The notes beneath the pieces are model-generated. The model searched no databases. It was not told the DNA's origin and saw only the letters and a program-made list of their open reading frames with translations. From contig CAXTCK010000123.1 of the NCBI GenBank assembly GCA_964242425.1, positions 1 to 10,474 on the forward strand: a stretch of DNA of 10,474 nucleotides, written 5' to 3'. Shown in pieces: positions 1 to 6,439 of the stretch (its first letter is position 1; each line of letters opens with the position of its first letter). A program made the position numbers and the translations under genes. The DNA comes from Lichenicola sp964242425 (GTDB taxonomy: Bacteria; Pseudomonadota; Alphaproteobacteria; Acetobacterales; Acetobacteraceae).

Positions 1-1
1 C

Positions 2-661
2 GCGCGTCCGCCCCAGGCGCTGTCCGGCGGCGAGCAGCAGCGCGTGGCGCTGGCACGCGCCCTGGCGCCGCGGCCGCGCCTGGTGCTGCTGGACGAGCCG
101 TTCTCCGCCCTGGACGCGTTCCTGCGCGCCGGAACGCGCCGCGCGGTCGCGGACGCGCTGGCGCAGGCTGGCGCCACGGCGCTGCTGGTGACGCACGACC
201 AGTCCGAGGCCTTGTCCATGGGGGACCGGGTCGGCGTGCTGCGGGAGGGCCGGCTGGTGCAGGTCGCGTCCCCGTCCGAGCTGTACCGGTATCCGGTCGA
301 CGGCAGGCTGGCCCGCTTCGTCGGCGAGGCGACGCTGCTCGACGGGGAAGCGGTGGGCGGCGTCGTCACCTGCGCGCTGGGCCGCTTGCCGCTCGCCGCG
401 CCCGTGCCGGACGGCCGGGTCGAGGTGATGCTGCGTCCGGAGCAGGTCGAGGTTGGCACGCCGGATGGGGTCGCGGCCATCATCGCCACGATCAGCTATT
501 ATGGCCACGACGCCAGCCTGGCGCTCGCCCTGCCCGGGCAGGACGCGCTGCTGCTGGCGCGGATCGGCGGGATCCAGGCGCTGGGCCTGCGGGTCGGCGG
601 CGAGGTCGGCGTGGCGGTGCGGGGAACGGTGGTCGCGTTCCCCGTCGGGCCGGTCTCGTAA
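2..661 (+). CDS. ABC importer ATP-binding subunit, Fbp/Pot type (5' truncated)
   Basis: This is the C-terminal 219 residues of the ATP-hydrolysing subunit of an ABC importer, which acts on the cytoplasmic face of the membrane. The frame is open from base 2, so the Walker A region and true start lie before the window. Visible in order are the ABC signature LSGGEQQR (fragment residues 7-14), Walker B LVLLDEP (27-33, with D31 and catalytic E32), the D-loop SALD, and the H-loop histidine in LLVTHD (H65). A C-terminal region of about 110 residues follows, typical of the TOBE-like domain of sugar, polyamine and iron importers. The stretch around DRVGVLREGRLVQ and the FVGEA sequence after it resemble ferric-iron FbpC proteins, but the substrate cannot be fixed without the permease and binding protein, presumably upstream. 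It converges on ohr with 44 bases between stop codons. Confidence 0.93.
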   Translation, partial: ARPPQALSGGEQQRVALARALAPRPRLVLLDEPFSALDAFLRAGTRRAVADALAQAGATALLVTHDQSEALSMGDRVGVLREGRLVQVASPSELYRYPVDGRLARFVGEATLLDGEAVGGVVTCALGRLPLAAPVPDGRVEVMLRPEQVEVGTPDGVAAIIATISYYGHDASLALALPGQDALLLARIGGIQALGLRVGGEVGVAVRGTVVAFPVGPVS

Positions 662-664
662 GTC

Positions 665-699
665 GACGCGGCGGGCCCGCGACGGGGTCCCGCCGCGTC
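665..699. terminator. Hairpin between convergent genes, probable bidirectional terminator
   Basis: Bases 665-675 (GACGCGGCGGG) pair perfectly with 689-699 (CCCGCCGCGTC), an 11-bp stem around a 13-base loop that can itself form a short CCC/GGG stem. It sits between the stop of the ABC ATPase gene (661) and the stop of ohr (706), so it could end transcripts from both sides. No T-run follows on either strand, so a strictly intrinsic terminator is uncertain. Confidence 0.6.
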
Positions 700-705
700 T
701 GGTGC

Positions 706-1131
706 TCAGACCAGGGTGAGGCCCACGTCAAGGTTGTTGCGGGTCGCGTTGGAATACGGGCAGATGGCGTGTGCCGCTTCCACCAGGCGTTGCGCGTCGG
801 CACGGTCCAGCCCGGGCAGGTCGACGGACAGGTCGGCCGTGATGCCGAACCCGCCTTCCGAGCGCGGGCCGATGCCCACGGTCGCCGACACGGTGGTGTC
901 CGCCGGAACGCTGAGCTTGAGCTGCTGTCCCGCCACCTTGAGCGCGCCGATGAAGCAGGCGGAATAGCCGGCCGCGAACAGCTGCTCCGGGTTGGTGCCC
1001 GGGCCGCCGGCGCCGCCGAGCTCCTTGGGCGTCGACAGCTTGGCCTGGAACGATCCGTCCTCCGACCGCGCTTCGCCGTCGCGGCCGCCTGTGGCGGACC
1101 CGGTGGTGCGGTACTTCACGTCGACGGGCAT
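706..1131 (-). CDS. ohr: Organic hydroperoxide reductase Ohr (OsmC/Ohr family)
   Basis: This 141-residue cytoplasmic thiol peroxidase reduces organic and fatty-acid hydroperoxides to alcohols; in the family it is recycled by lipoylated proteins. Both reactive cysteines are present: C59 in GYSACF (peroxidatic) and C124 in AICPYSNATRNN (resolving), with the Ohr-type ICPYS context. R17 and E49 stand where the family has its active-site Arg and Glu. Length fits the family's usual 140 or so. I chose the ATG at 1131 because AAAGGAG lies six bases upstream and MPVDVKY matches the usual Ohr N-terminus; an in-frame ATG at 1164 would add 11 unlikely residues. It is divergent from ohrR with a palindrome between them, so induction by organic peroxide through OhrR is the likely control. 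Identity is secure; regulation is inferred. Confidence 0.96.
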   Translation of the reverse strand: MPVDVKYRTTGSATGGRDGEARSEDGSFQAKLSTPKELGGAGGPGTNPEQLFAAGYSACFIGALKVAGQQLKLSVPADTTVSATVGIGPRSEGGFGITADLSVDLPGLDRADAQRLVEAAHAICPYSNATRNNLDVGLTLV

Positions 1132-1205
1132 GGCGAACTCCTTTGGCGGTGGACGATCCGGCACGACCGGCCGGCGGGGCGCAGGTCTATGCCGGCGACA
1201 GGTCG

Positions 1206-1233
1206 TTGTCCAGATAAAGATTATCGCGATAAC
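1206..1233. promoter_or_regulatory. Probable OhrR operator and ohrR promoter in the ohr-ohrR intergenic region
   Basis: TTATCGCGATAA at 1221-1232 is a perfect 12-bp palindrome. With GATAA at 1213-1217 it makes three alternating GATAA/TTATC half-sites (1213-1217, 1221-1225, 1228-1232). It is the AT-richest stretch between divergent ohr and ohrR. On the plus strand TTGTCC (1206-1211) and GATAAC (1228-1233), 16 bases apart, form a plausible promoter for ohrR whose -10 lies in the palindrome. On the minus strand GATAAT (1225-1220) is a good -10 for ohr. OhrR binding here is inferred from position and symmetry; the motif is not one I can match to a published OhrR site. Confidence 0.6.
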
Positions 1234-1256
1234 GGTTTGGCCGTGATAGGCTGGTG

Positions 1257-1727
1257 ATGCCGCTGACGGAACCGAACCCGATGCCCGACCCCCTGCCGCT
1301 GGACGAGCAGCTCTGCTTCTCGCTTTATGTCGCCAGCCTGGCCATCAACCGCGCCTACAAGCCGGTGCTCGATCGTCTTGGCCTCACCTATCCGCAGTTC
1401 CTGGTGCTGCAGGCGGTGCGCGAGGCGGACGGGCGGACCGTGGGCGCGATCGCGTCGCGCCTGGCGCTGGAGCCCAGCACGGTGACGCCGATGGTCAAGC
1501 GCCTGGCCGCCGCCGGCCTGCTCCACCGCACGCGCAACCCGGACGACGAGCGCGAGGTTCGCGTCGGCCTGACCGCGGCCGGGCAGGCGCTGTGGGCCAG
1601 GACCGGTTGCCTTGCCGAAACCATGCTCGACCGCTCCGGCCTGGATGCCGGCGAGCTCGCCGCCCTCAACACCCGGATGCGCACGCTGCGCGACGCCCTG
1701 CTGGCGAGCGCGCCGGCGCAACGATGA
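1257..1727 (+). CDS. ohrR: MarR-family organic peroxide sensor and repressor OhrR
   Basis: This is a DNA-binding regulator of about 156 residues with a winged helix-turn-helix spanning roughly residues 45-105 (YPQFLVLQAV, then the recognition region EPSTVTPMVKRL, then the wing NPDDEREVRVGLT). The OhrR hallmark is the N-terminal reactive cysteine in LDEQLCFSLY (C20 counted from the ATG at 1257). Y and R/K residues that normally contact it are present (YVAS, NRAYKP). A second cysteine near residue 118 (RTGCLAE) suggests the two-cysteine class seen in Xanthomonas, where peroxide forms an intersubunit disulfide, rather than the one-cysteine Bacillus class. The start is uncertain: GTG 1254, ATG 1257 and ATG 1281 are in frame and none has a strong ribosome site. 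I prefer 1257. It probably represses ohr and itself. The stop is 13 bases before an ATG at the edge of the assembly gap. Confidence 0.93.
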   Translation: MPLTEPNPMPDPLPLDEQLCFSLYVASLAINRAYKPVLDRLGLTYPQFLVLQAVREADGRTVGAIASRLALEPSTVTPMVKRLAAAGLLHRTRNPDDEREVRVGLTAAGQALWARTGCLAETMLDRSGLDAGELAALNTRMRTLRDALLASAPAQR

Positions 1728-1743
1728 CGAGGGTGCCGCGATG

Positions 1744-1843
1744 NNNNNNNNNNNNNNNNNNNNNNNNNNNNNNNNNNNNNNNNNNNNNNNNNNNNNNNNN
1801 NNNNNNNNNNNNNNNNNNNNNNNNNNNNNNNNNNNNNNNNNNN
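1744..1843. other. Assembly gap (100 Ns)
   Basis: Exactly 100 Ns, the usual placeholder for a gap of unknown length, so real distance and gene content here are unknown. Just before it, GAGG at 1729-1732 is followed at 1741 by ATG, which could be the start of a gene read in the same direction as ohrR, but only one codon is visible. After it, 63 bases (1844-1906) precede the next gene and hold no recognisable feature other than that gene's ribosome site. Reading frames drawn through the Ns are not real. Confidence 0.98.
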
Positions 1844-1906
1844 CGATCGGCAACACGGCTGATACACGCAGCCTCTAGTCGAGGTCGTCCTGGTCGGAGC
1901 CACCTC

Positions 1907-2638
1907 ATGACTCGCCGCGTCGCCTTGGCGGTTCTGCGTCCGGTGCTGCCGCTGCTGGGCGTGCTGGCGTCCGGAGCGGTTCGGGCCCAGCAGCATGCCG
2001 GATCGGTCTCGCTGTCGGTTCCGGCGACCGGCGCCTACGACTTCCACGACACGGCGCCCGCTTCCCCGGCGCAGCGCCTACGCACGGCGCCGCTGCCGGA
2101 TCCCGGCACGCTGCCGAGGCCGGACCGCAGCCTGCACGATCCCGCCACCGGCGCCGACACCACCGCCTTCGGCACCGCCTACACCTATCCCAACCCCTAC
2201 ACCGACACGACCTCCGGCCCGAACGCGGTGGGCAACGCGGCGAGCCGGTCCGCCGGGGTGCCGGTGCAGGGGGGCGGCGGGCTGGTGCTGTTCGAATGGG
2301 GATACCCGCCTCGGCCTATGCCCCTGGTGCCAGGCGACGACCTCACCGCAGCACCGCCGCCGGTGCGGGAGATACGCTTCGCCGTGCAGGCCGACGACGC
2401 GCCGGTGCTGGACGCCCGCTCGCTGTGGATCGTGCAGCGCGCGGTGCAGGCCTATGGCCGCGCGGGCCTGACCGAGATCACCGTGGAGCGCCCGTCCAAC
2501 CGCCCCGGATGCTGCCGCCGCTATCCCGACCTCGTGCGCGCCGAGCTGATACGCAGCGGGATCGGCCCAGACCCGGCGCACCTGCTGCCGGACCACCGGA
2601 TCAGGCTGGTGCAGGCGGCGATGCCGGTCGGGCCCTAG
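1907..2638 (+). CDS. Exported protein of unknown function with OmpA-like hints at the C-terminus
   Basis: I do not recognise this 243-residue protein. It starts with a clear Sec signal peptide: MTRR, a hydrophobic stretch over residues 5-22, and AVRA-QQ with likely cleavage after A27, so it should be periplasmic or outer-membrane associated. Residues 28-150 are low in complexity and rich in Pro, Gly, Thr and Asp (for example TYPNPYTDTTSGP), probably disordered. Residues 153-237 look folded: a strand (EIRFAV), a helix (LDARSLWIVQRAVQAYGRAG), a strand (EITVERPS), a second helix (YPDLVRAELIRSGI) and a last strand (HRIRLVQA). This order resembles the OmpA/MotB peptidoglycan-binding fold, but the family's Asp/Arg signature is not clear, and paired C202-C203 are unusual. 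The start is supported by GGAG at 1896-1899, seven bases upstream. It precedes the riboflavin leader but has no obvious link to riboflavin. Confidence 0.8.
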   Translation: MTRRVALAVLRPVLPLLGVLASGAVRAQQHAGSVSLSVPATGAYDFHDTAPASPAQRLRTAPLPDPGTLPRPDRSLHDPATGADTTAFGTAYTYPNPYTDTTSGPNAVGNAASRSAGVPVQGGGGLVLFEWGYPPRPMPLVPGDDLTAAPPPVREIRFAVQADDAPVLDARSLWIVQRAVQAYGRAGLTEITVERPSNRPGCCRRYPDLVRAELIRSGIGPDPAHLLPDHRIRLVQAAMPVGP

Positions 2639-2652
2639 GCGGCTGGCGGGGC

Positions 2653-2667
2653 CGGCGCATCGCGCCG
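2653..2667 (+). terminator. GC-rich hairpin after the exported-protein gene
   Basis: CGGCGC (2653-2658) pairs with GCGCCG (2662-2667) around the loop ATC, 14 bases after the stop codon at 2636-2638. Flanking GGGG and CCC could lengthen it. Only a CCCTT follows instead of a T-run. It would separate the upstream gene from the riboflavin promoter, but the evidence is structure and place only. Confidence 0.35.
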
Positions 2668-2670
2668 CCC

Positions 2671-2698
2671 TTGCGGCACCCGCACCGACGCCCTTAAT
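2671..2698 (+). promoter_or_regulatory. Candidate promoter of the riboflavin operon
   Basis: TTGCGG (2671-2676) and CTTAAT (2693-2698), 16 bases apart, resemble sigma-70 -35 and -10 elements. TTAATAC is the only AT-rich patch in the area, and a start point near 2705 would fall just before the first paired base of the FMN riboswitch. This fit of position is the main support. Confidence 0.42.
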
Positions 2699-2710
2699 AC
2701 GCAAACGAAG

Positions 2711-2870
2711 ACGTTCTCGGGGCGGGGTGCAATTCCCCACCGGCGGTGTTTGCTTCGGGGCGGTTCTCCGTTCCGTGGCATCAGCCCGCGAGCGCCCGCC
2801 CGGTTTGGCGGGGTCAGCAGATCCGGTGCGATCCCGGAGCCGACGGTATAGTCCGGATGGAAGAGGACGC
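2711..2870 (+). promoter_or_regulatory. FMN riboswitch (RFN element)
   Basis: This is a cis-acting RNA aptamer that binds flavin mononucleotide and lowers expression of the genes behind it. Conserved RFN blocks occur in the expected order: TTCTCGGGGCGGGGTG (from 2714), ATTCCCCACCGGCGGT (from 2732), GCCCGCGAGCGCC (from 2784), GGTCAGCAGATCCGGTG (from 2812), TCCCGGAGCCGACGGT (from 2832) and TATAGTCCGGATGGAAGAG (from 2847). The closing P1 helix is CGTTCTC (2712-2718) with GAGGACG (2863-2869), including one G-U pair. It lies about 90 bases before the ribD start codon, so the whole riboflavin operon is the target. Confidence 0.97.
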
Positions 2871-2883
2871 CAGCGTGCAGGGT

Positions 2884-2946
2884 CTTTCCCGCAAGGGAAG
2901 GGTGTGCGCGCCAGGCTGCGCCCCGGGTCGCGTCCGTTGGACGGGA
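2884..2946 (+). promoter_or_regulatory. Putative riboswitch expression platform hairpins before ribD
   Basis: Two small hairpins lie between the aptamer and the ribD start. The first is CTTTCCC-GCAA-GGGAAGG (2884-2901), a 7-bp stem with a GNRA loop. The second is CGTCC-GTT-GGACG (2931-2943). The only Shine-Dalgarno-like bases before ribD, GGACGGGA (2939-2946), overlap the right arm of the second hairpin. No T-run follows, so control of translation initiation fits better than transcription termination. This is inference from sequence; the FMN-dependent switch partner is not identified. Confidence 0.45.
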
Positions 2947-2957
2947 TTCGATCGAGC

Positions 2958-4040
2958 ATGAACGCGGCTTCCTCGCTGCTTCAAACGGGACTGGACCGCA
3001 CGAGCCTTCCGCCAGCGGTGGCGCGGGGCTTCCGCGAGGCCGTGGACGCGGCGTGCGCGCCCATGGGCGCCACCGCGCCCAACCCCCCGGTCGGCTGCGC
3101 GATCCTGGACCGGGATGGCCGCGTGCTGGCGGCGGCGGGACACGAGCGGGCCGGACAGCCGCATGCCGAGGCGCAGGCATTGCATCGCCTGGCGGAGACG
3201 GGACGGCTGGCGGAAGCGCACACGCTGCTGGTGACGCTGGAGCCCTGCAACCATCACGGCCGCACCGGCCCCTGCACCGAGGCGATCCTCCGAAGCCCGG
3301 TGCAAACGGTGTGGATCGGCTGCCTGGACCCCAATCCGCATGTCGGCGGCCACGGCGCCGACCGTCTGCGCGGCAGCGGGCTGGTCGTGCACCATCTCGG
3401 CACCAGCCCGGACGGGGAGGAAGCCAGCCTCCACCGCGACTGCCATGCGCTGATCGCCCCGTTCCGGCGCCGGGTGATCGACGGGCGGCCCTGGATCACG
3501 GTGAAGCAGGCGCTCGACGCCGGCAACGCGATGGTACCGCCCCCCGGTGCCACCACCTTCACCGATCCCGCGTCGCTGCGCCTGGCGCACCGGCTGCGCC
3601 GTGCCACCGACGCGGTGGTGACCGGCGCCGGCACGGTCCGCGCCGACCGGCCGCATTTCACCGTTCGCCACCTGGCCGACCATGCCGACCGCCGGCGCCT
3701 GCTCGCGGTGCTCGGCCGGTCCCTGCCGGACGGGTATGCCGACGCTGCCGCGTCGCGCGGCTTCGACGTGCGCCTGGTGCCGACGCTTGACGAACTGGTG
3801 CCGGCGCTGAACCAGGCCGGCGCGCTGTGGGCCCTGGTGGAAGCCGGCCCGCGCCTGCTGCACGCGCTGCAGGAAGCCGGATTGTGGGACGACTGGCTCA
3901 CCATCCGCCATCCGGCCGATGGTCCGGACCGCTGGTCGGTGACGCTGGCGCCCGGCCACGACATCTCGCCGCTGCCGCTGCTGCCGGAGCTGCGCGGCCT
4001 CGAACCGAATGGGGAGGATGCATGTTCTCGGGCATCATAG
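2958..4040 (+). CDS. ribD: Bifunctional riboflavin deaminase/reductase RibD
   Basis: This 360-residue cytoplasmic enzyme deaminates the pyrimidine product of GTP cyclohydrolase II and then reduces its ribose side chain using NADPH. The deaminase domain (about 22-165) is complete: PNPPVG (41-46), HAE (69-71, zinc ligand and catalytic Glu) and LEPCNHHGRTGPC (94-106) with zinc ligands C97 and C106. The reductase domain (about 175-345) is recognisable (RPWITVKQAL, LRRATDAVVTGAGTVRADRP, LVEAGPRLL) but diverged: the usual SLDG is ALDAG, the usual DDP is DRP, and the usual EGG is EAG. The substrate-contacting Asp of the TVxAD stretch remains. I chose ATG 2958, after the riboswitch; the frame happens to stay open upstream through the aptamer, which would be a false start. 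The 3' end overlaps ribE by 19 bases, so the two are coupled. Confidence 0.96.
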   Translation: MNAASSLLQTGLDRTSLPPAVARGFREAVDAACAPMGATAPNPPVGCAILDRDGRVLAAAGHERAGQPHAEAQALHRLAETGRLAEAHTLLVTLEPCNHHGRTGPCTEAILRSPVQTVWIGCLDPNPHVGGHGADRLRGSGLVVHHLGTSPDGEEASLHRDCHALIAPFRRRVIDGRPWITVKQALDAGNAMVPPPGATTFTDPASLRLAHRLRRATDAVVTGAGTVRADRPHFTVRHLADHADRRRLLAVLGRSLPDGYADAAASRGFDVRLVPTLDELVPALNQAGALWALVEAGPRLLHALQEAGLWDDWLTIRHPADGPDRWSVTLAPGHDISPLPLLPELRGLEPNGEDACSRAS

Positions 4041-4663
4041 AACGGCTCGGCCACGTCGCGGCGGTGGTGCCGGGAGGGGACGCGGGGCGGGGCCCTGAGG
4101 AGGGCGACGTGCGGCTCGACCTCCGCACCGGGTTTTCCGACCTGGAGCTCGGCGAAAGCGTCGCGGTGAACGGGGTGTGCCTGACCGTCACGCGGTTCGA
4201 TGCCGACGGCCTGGCCACGTTCTTCGCCAGCACCGAAACCTTATCGGTGACGGCGCTGCGTCGGTTGCAGCCGGGCGACCGCGTCAACCTGGAGCGCGCG
4301 GTCACGCCCTCGACCCGGCTGTCCGGCCACATCGTGCAGGGCCACGTCGACGGCGTCGCCATCCTCCGGTCGGTCGAGCCGGCAGGCGACGCCTGGAGCC
4401 TCCGCTTCTCGCTGCCGGCCGCTCTGCGCCGCTATTGCGTGCTGAAGGGCTCCATCACCCTGGATGGCATCAGCCTCACCCTGAACCGCCTGGACGAGCC
4501 GGTCGCGGAAGACGGGGAGCAGCGGTTCGCGGCCGGCGTCACCGTGATCCCGCACACCTGGGAGCACACCACCCTGGGCGGCCTCCTGCCGCAATCGCCG
4601 GTGAACGTGGAGGTCGACGTGATGGCCAAGTACGTGGAACAGCTGCTGAGGGCAGGATCATGA
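4022..4663 (+). CDS. ribE: Riboflavin synthase, alpha chain
   Basis: This 213-residue enzyme dismutates two molecules of 6,7-dimethyl-8-ribityllumazine into riboflavin and the pyrimidine precursor. It consists of two similar lumazine-binding barrels. The first has MFSGIIE at the N-terminus (the family usually has MFTGI), GESVAVNGVCLTV (44-56) and STRLSGHIVQGHVDG. The second has KGSITLDGISLTLN and PHTWEHTTLG. The C-terminus is the usual trimer helix (NVEVDVMAKYVEQLL). The start ATG at 4022 follows GGGGAGG (4011-4017) at a short spacing and lies inside the end of ribD. The stop overlaps the ribBA start in the bases ATGA. Length and all key motifs are normal, so a functional enzyme is expected. 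The same enzyme is called ribC in some species. Confidence 0.97.
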   Translation: MFSGIIERLGHVAAVVPGGDAGRGPEEGDVRLDLRTGFSDLELGESVAVNGVCLTVTRFDADGLATFFASTETLSVTALRRLQPGDRVNLERAVTPSTRLSGHIVQGHVDGVAILRSVEPAGDAWSLRFSLPAALRRYCVLKGSITLDGISLTLNRLDEPVAEDGEQRFAAGVTVIPHTWEHTTLGGLLPQSPVNVEVDVMAKYVEQLLRAGS

Positions 4664-5928
4664 CATCCGGGCACGCGGTGCCGCCGGCGATCGGGGCGGC
4701 GCTGGACGCGCTTCGCGCCGGACGCATGGTGCTGATGACCGACGACGCCGACCGCGAGAACGAGGGCGACCTGGTGGTCGCGGCCGAGTTCGCCACCCCG
4801 GACGCGGTCAACTTCATGGTCACGCACGGGCGCGGGCTGGTGTGCCTGTCGCTGGAAGCGTCGCAGGTGGAGCGGCTCGGCCTGCCGATGATGGTGGCGC
4901 ACAACCGCGCGCCGCGCTCCACCGCCTTCACCGTGTCGATCGAGGCGACCGCGGGGGTGAGCACCGGCATTTCCGCGCACGACCGCGCCCGCACCATCGA
5001 GGCGGCGACCGCCCCGGATGCGGGGCCCGCCGACCTGGTGTCGCCCGGGCACGTGTTCCCGCTGCGCGCCGTGCCGGGGGGGGTGCTGGTGCGCGCCGGC
5101 CATACCGAGGGCTCGATCGACCTGGTGCGGCTTGCCGGCCTGCGTCCGGCCGCGGTGATCTGCGAGGTGATGAGCGCCGACGGCACCATGGCCCGCATGG
5201 ACGAGCTGCGTCGGTTCGCGGCCACGCACGCCATGCCGATCGTGACCGTGGCCGAGCTGGTCGCCTTTCTGTCCGCCTCCGAGGCGGCGGCCTCGGCACC
5301 GCTGGTCGAGCGGATCGCCACCACCAGCCTGCCGGTCGCGCTGTCGGGTGCCGTGTTCGAGATGCGCGCCTATCGCGACCGCGACGGCCATGAGCACCTG
5401 GCGTTGCTGAAGGGCGACCCGGCGGTGTCCGGCGTGCGTCCGGCGCTGGTGCGGCTGCACTCGGAATGCGTCACCGGCGACGTGTTCGGCTCGCTCCGCT
5501 GCGACTGCGGCAGCCAGCTGCAGGTGGCGCTGGCGCGTATCGCCGCCGCCCCTTGCGGCGTGCTGCTCTACCTGCGCGGCCACGAGGGGCGCGGCATCGG
5601 GCTCGCCAACAAGGTGCGCGCCTATGCGCTGCAGGATGCGGGGCTCGACACCGTGGACGCCAACCACCGGCTCGGCTTCGCCGCCGACGCGCGCGACTGG
5701 TCGGTGGCGGCGGCGATCCTGCGCGATTGCGGCGTGGACCGGCTGGATCTGCTGACCAACAACCCGGACAAGGTGGCAGCCCTGGAAGGCCGCGGCTTCG
5801 TGGTCGCCGCCCGGGTCGGGCTGGAGGTGCCGCAGACCGCCTACAACCAGAACTACCTGCGCACCAAGCGCGACCGCATGGGCCATGTCCTCGGCAACGT
5901 GCAGCCGACCGGCCGGGCCGCGGAATGA
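4660..5928 (+). CDS. ribBA: Bifunctional DHBP synthase / GTP cyclohydrolase II (RibBA)
   Basis: This 422-residue enzyme supplies both riboflavin precursors. The N-terminal half turns ribulose 5-phosphate into 3,4-dihydroxy-2-butanone 4-phosphate; the C-terminal half opens GTP to the first pyrimidine intermediate. DHBP synthase motifs are DDADRENEGD (28-37), STGISAHDRA (101-110), GHTE (147-150) and ICE (167-169). GTP cyclohydrolase II motifs are HSECVTGDVFGSLRCDC with zinc ligands C270, C281 and C283, LRGHEGRGIGL (305-315), RAYALQ (Y322), AADARD with D343 and R345, and LLTNNPDK (364-371). Many proteobacterial RibBA proteins have a decayed cyclohydrolase half; this one keeps the zinc and catalytic residues, so both activities are likely. 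GAGGG at 4648-4652 is the ribosome site, and the ATGA overlap implies coupling with ribE. A run of eight G (5076-5083) lies in the first half. Confidence 0.96.
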   Translation: MTSGHAVPPAIGAALDALRAGRMVLMTDDADRENEGDLVVAAEFATPDAVNFMVTHGRGLVCLSLEASQVERLGLPMMVAHNRAPRSTAFTVSIEATAGVSTGISAHDRARTIEAATAPDAGPADLVSPGHVFPLRAVPGGVLVRAGHTEGSIDLVRLAGLRPAAVICEVMSADGTMARMDELRRFAATHAMPIVTVAELVAFLSASEAAASAPLVERIATTSLPVALSGAVFEMRAYRDRDGHEHLALLKGDPAVSGVRPALVRLHSECVTGDVFGSLRCDCGSQLQVALARIAAAPCGVLLYLRGHEGRGIGLANKVRAYALQDAGLDTVDANHRLGFAADARDWSVAAAILRDCGVDRLDLLTNNPDKVAALEGRGFVVAARVGLEVPQTAYNQNYLRTKRDRMGHVLGNVQPTGRAAE

Positions 5929-5950
5929 GCAGCGCAACAGGAACCAGCCG

Positions 5951-6439
5951 ATGAGCACCAACACCCCGTCCGCCGCCCCGTCGCTCCGGTTCGACATGTC
6001 CCCCCGGCTGGCGCTGGTGGTCAGCCGCTTCAACGAGGACGTCACCGGCGGCCTGCGCGCCGGCGCCGTCGAGTGGCTGGCCGAGCACGAGATTTCCGTG
6101 CGCGAGCAGGACGTGATCGCCGCTCCCGGCGCCTTCGAGCTGCCGCTGATCGCCCAGGCCCTGGCACGCAGCGGGCGCTATCGCGGCGTGATCTGCCTCG
6201 GCTGCGTGATCAAGGGCGACACCGCGCATTTCGAGTTCATCAGCCTGGGCGCCACGGTGGGGCTGATGCAGGCGAGCCTCGATGCCGGGGTGCCGATCGC
6301 GTTCGGCGTGCTCACCACCTACACGGACGCGCAGGCGGTGTCGCGCTCGCGCCCGGACGCGCACAACAAGGGCCGCGAGGCGGCGGCGGCGTGCCTGGAA
6401 ACCATCGCCATCCTGGACCGGATCAACCGCGGCGACTGA
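5951..6439 (+). CDS. ribH: 6,7-dimethyl-8-ribityllumazine synthase
   Basis: This 162-residue enzyme condenses the DHBP made by RibBA with the RibD pathway pyrimidine to give the lumazine used by RibE. Family members assemble as pentamers or 60-subunit shells. Visible motifs are VVSRFNE (substrate-binding Phe and Asn), PGAFELPL, GCVIKGDTAHFEFIS with the active-site His of the TAHF segment, FGVLTT, and HNKGREAA with the phosphate-binding Arg just before it. The start is set by AGGA at 5939-5942, eight bases before the ATG; it is 22 bases after the ribBA stop. In many relatives nusB follows; here the next gene is on the opposite strand. The stop codon lies inside a long palindrome. Confidence 0.97.
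   Translation: MSTNTPSAAPSLRFDMSPRLALVVSRFNEDVTGGLRAGAVEWLAEHEISVREQDVIAAPGAFELPLIAQALARSGRYRGVICLGCVIKGDTAHFEFISLGATVGLMQASLDAGVPIAFGVLTTYTDAQAVSRSRPDAHNKGREAAAACLETIAILDRINRGD

Noticed and set aside
1592..1906. Reading frames running through the N gap into the exported-protein gene
   Set aside because: The Ns are unknown sequence of unknown length, so these joins have no meaning; the signal peptide and ribosome site set the start at 1907.
2727..2957. Upstream in-frame extension of ribD through the riboswitch
   Set aside because: The frame is open by chance, but the extra residues lack any RibD homology and would be encoded by the conserved RNA aptamer.
4432..6045. A 537-codon open frame on the minus strand opposite ribE, ribBA and ribH
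   Set aside because: Both strands cannot easily code here, and the plus strand carries complete enzyme motifs; the antisense product is His/Arg/Gly-rich without recognisable domains.
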